Assembly (NCBI RefSeq): GCF_900963305.1
Contig: NC_042521.1
Coordinates: 6,219,614-6,283,613, forward strand
Direction of reading: 5' to 3'
DNA from: Echeneis naucrates
Taxonomy: Eukaryota; Chordata; Actinopteri; Carangiformes; Echeneidae
DNA length: 64,000 nt
In this document: one piece after another, positions 61,304 to 64,000 of the stretch
Layout of the letters: each line of letters begins with the position of its first letter
How positions within the stretch are numbered: position 1 is the stretch's first letter
Position numbers and translations under genes: made by a program
Notes under the pieces: model-generated
The model's input: the letters and a program-made list of their open reading frames with translations, nothing else
What the model was told of the DNA's origin: nothing
Database searches by the model: none

Positions 61304-62834
61304 AGGAGGGGACAGATAGAAGAAGTGGTTACTATTAGCTGAGTCACCATGTTGAGTGTCTAAACGACTGGATTTGAAGCATTTGAGTGTGTCTATTTGA
61401 GTTCCCATGTAACCATGTGAATGTGTTACTAGGTGTATTTGTGCGTGTGGAGGGTGACTCACAGGTAAAGTGCGACTCCCATGCAGAGCGTTGATGGCAG
61501 CCTGGGCCTCTGCGTTGCTCTGGAACTTTACAAATGCACAACCTACATGAAATGACACACCGTTAAAACGGAGCCTCACAGAAACACACACACACACACT
61601 AGAAGAAAACTACTTCCTTTAAAAATACATTAGTAGCTGTCTTACATCTAGCGCTTCATCAGCTACTAAGGCATCATTAAACATGGTCCACAAAACATTC
61701 ATTGCTTCATCAATCACAGCCCGTAAACCACCAAACGCATCATTAGCTCTGACCCATAAAACCTATTGCACCATTAGTCATGCCTCATGCAACAAACGCA
61801 GAAAAATCTAGCATCTGTATTTGAACTGTCGACGGACTTTGATTTACATGGCAAATATCATTAGCGTTGTTGTTGGTGAGAGTTGTGATTTACATTCACG
61901 TGGTGATAATGTGCTACAGGTTTAATTCTCAGGGATGGATGAAAATAAAAACAGTTAAACAAAGTCAATGTCACATTTACTGTCATAATTTGGACTCCAG
62001 ATATAATCGTTTCATACTAAACTGCTTTAAAAGCTGAAGGACTCCTGAAATGCAGGCTTTGGGAATGATGGAGGCTGGTGATGTTATCCAAAAACATCTC
62101 CATCATTTTAAGAACTGGGAAAAACTGCCTTGTTATTTAAAAAAGATGCGGTGTTACATTTTGTTTCGTCCTCTTATGTGTGGGGAATTTCAAATTCCAA
62201 ATATGTTTGAGCATTGCTCACAGGCTTCAGATCTTAACAGCAGGTCATATGTCTACGTGCCTACACACTGGATTTGCGTACATGCATGGGTATACTACTA
62301 ATTATAGCCAAAATTCAACGATATTATGAATCTACAACTTGTCAGTGTGCGTGGGCAAAAATTTGGAGTAAATCACCAGATGATGAGAGATTCTGTCTCA
62401 GTTTTTACAAGCTATTTAAATCTATTTATTTAAAAGAACGGACAGAAGACGGAAGTATCATTATTTTAGAGAAAATATACAATTTGCATTGTGAGTAACA
62501 CTGTATGTGCTATGATTAAATCAGCATGCCACAATTTCTTATTTAGGTCTGCAGTGTAAGGGGGACACAGCAACATTTGTTGTTGTCATGATTTGGGGCA
62601 ACTTGTTCTAACTTTTAGTGTTTTTATCCAGCGCTGTGTTTGGATATTGTGTGTAACCATCGCTCATACAGTGTTTTCTTTGTTATCTTCTGCTCGTGAC
62701 AGTACCTTTGCTGGTGCCGTCAGGCCCACGGAGCACCGTGCACTCCTCTATGCTGCCAAACGGCTCAAACATCTTTCTCACGTCTGCGTCCGTCTGCTGC
62801 TTTCCCAGCATACCCACAAACAGCTTCCTGTCTT
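56568..62834 (-). CDS. celf3: CUGBP Elav-like family member 3 (partial, 5' part outside window)
   Basis: Brain-enriched RNA-binding protein controlling alternative splicing. Visible exons on -: 62706-62834, 61463-61542, 60737-60880, 59583-59727, 59185-59334, 58882-58941, 58303-58407, 56882-57025, 56568-56695; phases agree, giving about 361 residues of the C-terminal part. RRM2 starts [20 protein letters not shown] and continues through [17 protein letters not shown]. The divergent linker includes [19 protein letters not shown], a Ser/Thr/Pro/Ala-rich region and [14 protein letters not shown]3 contains [20 protein letters not shown] and [20 protein letters not shown], and the end is [13 protein letters not shown]1 and the start lie beyond 64000. 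The interrupted Gln stretch is much shorter than the human CAG-coded one. Teleost copy a or b not assigned. Confidence 0.94.
61265..61302. repeat. (TG)19 microsatellite in celf3 intron
   Basis: Perfect TG tract of 38 bp between two RRM2 exons of celf3; on the transcript it is CA-rich. Lies about 160 nt downstream of the donor at 61463. Confidence 0.95.
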
Positions 62835-64000
62835 CTAAGGGGAAGGAGAACGCCAAGATGGGAGAGGAGAAAATAGGATAACGTGTGGATGACATGAGTG
62901 AGATTAGAGAGGGAGAAATGTGGGAGTGGGTGATGCAGACAGTGAAAATGGGGAGTAAAAAAAGGGAGAAGTGCCAAGTCACCATACATGCATGAATAAT
63001 AGAGAGACAACAGTGTGATAAGCGGTTACAAAGCAGGGTGGACGTCAGGATGCCGTACTTTGGAGCGCCACCAGAGTGCAGTAACATGAACATCACAACA
63101 AACAAACAGCATCTGGCAGCGACTCAAATGTTTGTCACCCTCTCTGTTGTCAGAGAAGCTGCTCCGTCTGTCCCCGTCTGTGAGGGATCAGGACAGCATT
63201 TCGGCATGTTTTAACCTGTTCACTACAAATGTTACAATTTTGCAGACTATTCTCCAACATGCACCACAACACACCAAAAACCATTCATTAGAGAGTGGAG
63301 GCACAATAAGGATGTCACTCTCTGTATTGTTTTTGTTACATTTATACCGATATTACACAGGATTATATTCAAAGATGTGGCTTCCAACAAAAATGAAACG
63401 AGGAACAATAGAATTTGGTGATTCTTTTGAATAAAAAGTTGTCTATGTGCACTCTCAGAGCTTTTCCACCCAACACAGTAACAGATGGACATCTTTCAGC
63501 TGCTTTGACTGTGATTAATTATCCATTTCTAGTACGTTCAAAGTGTTGACACGTTCATTGTCATACAATCGAGATATAGATGAGAACCAATACACTGATG
63601 GCAAGATGGCCACTGATTATTAATGCACGTGTAGTGTAGTACACGATCACTCAATGACAACAAAAGTAAAATAGAATGTGTACTCAAAATGTTAATATTG
63701 GGAAGGTAAGAGGTCACAAATAGCTGCTGGATGAGCCTTTTTCACAGTAGACATTTTGACATGTTATAGTATAGAAAGTGCAGGTGTCACTCAAAACATT
63801 AACAATAGCTCCATTTGATTCAAGTGCCCGGGTTAGCTGTGACAGTGTGGCAGCAAGTCGACATGTACAATAACAGGAAAGCAAGGGAAATAGAGCCACC
63901 ATTAGTTTTATTATTTGCACCCGTGCTTTTCCTACTGTGGTATGTCAAAATGTCCCCTGTTTAAAAAGACCCATTTGTAAATCAAAGATACAGTGAAAAG
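62835..64000 (-). other. celf3 intron running off the window
   Basis: Sequence upstream of the RRM2 exon. I searched it for the RRM1 exons (IKLFVGQIPR, GCAFLTY and MNRPIQVKPAD-type peptides) and saw none, so they must lie further to the right. No other feature recognised. Confidence 0.6.

Overview
The window is nuclear DNA of a ray-finned (teleost) fish. Every gene is intron-split with GT/AG boundaries and vertebrate-type proteins. Dinucleotide microsatellites are frequent, and a cers2 intron carries a tRNA-headed SINE whose 3' part ends in a GCCGAAAGAAGAAG-type tail typical of fish. Gene models were built by joining exons by hand on splice consensus, reading-frame phase and remembered protein families. 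No alignment was run.

Layout. 1-7.3 kb: no gene recognised, AT-rich, one SINE scrap. Three + strand genes follow head to tail: atp5if1 (7.45-8.65 kb, mitochondrial ATPase inhibitor), hnrnpr (9.3-13.7 kb, three-RRM/RGG RNA-binding protein) and dnajc8 (17.3-20.1 kb, spliceosome-associated J protein). Between hnrnpr and dnajc8 there is an unrecognised small transcription unit (14.9-16.7 kb, possible 81-aa protein). From 20.5 kb on, all genes are on the - strand: a divergent complexin-3/4-like CAAX protein (20.5-22 kb, convergent with dnajc8), clk2 (24.2-31.4 kb, LAMMER kinase), a SETDB1-like gene that stops after the triple Tudor region (32.1-36.4 kb), a cortexin-domain micro-membrane protein (37.9-38.6 kb), cers2 (ceramide synthase, about 39.7-51.2 kb) and celf3 (about 53.2 kb to beyond the window; RRM2, linker and RRM3 visible, RRM1 beyond the end).

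As I recall the human map, atp5if1, hnrnpr and dnajc8 correspond to human 1p35-p36 genes, while clk2, setdb1, the cortexin-domain gene, cers2 and celf3 correspond to 1q21-q22. The window would then span a junction of two human-separated blocks near the convergent dnajc8/complexin pair. Functionally it is rich in RNA processing (hnrnpr, dnajc8, clk2, celf3), with lipid, mitochondrial, synaptic and chromatin genes between; nothing suggests a single pathway.

Most interesting: (1) the SETDB1 relative beside cers2 has kept its N-terminal coil and Tudor modules but has no MBD or SET coding sequence; (2) the complexin-like protein keeps the farnesylation box but has His-His where SNARE-binding complexins have Lys-Tyr; (3) hnrnpr holds an 84-nt in-frame, stop-free intron; (4) clk2 keeps the 91-nt skippable exon whose loss removes the kinase domain, and its next 5' splice site is made by a GT microsatellite; (5) part of the celf3 3' UTR is duplicated 2 kb downstream.
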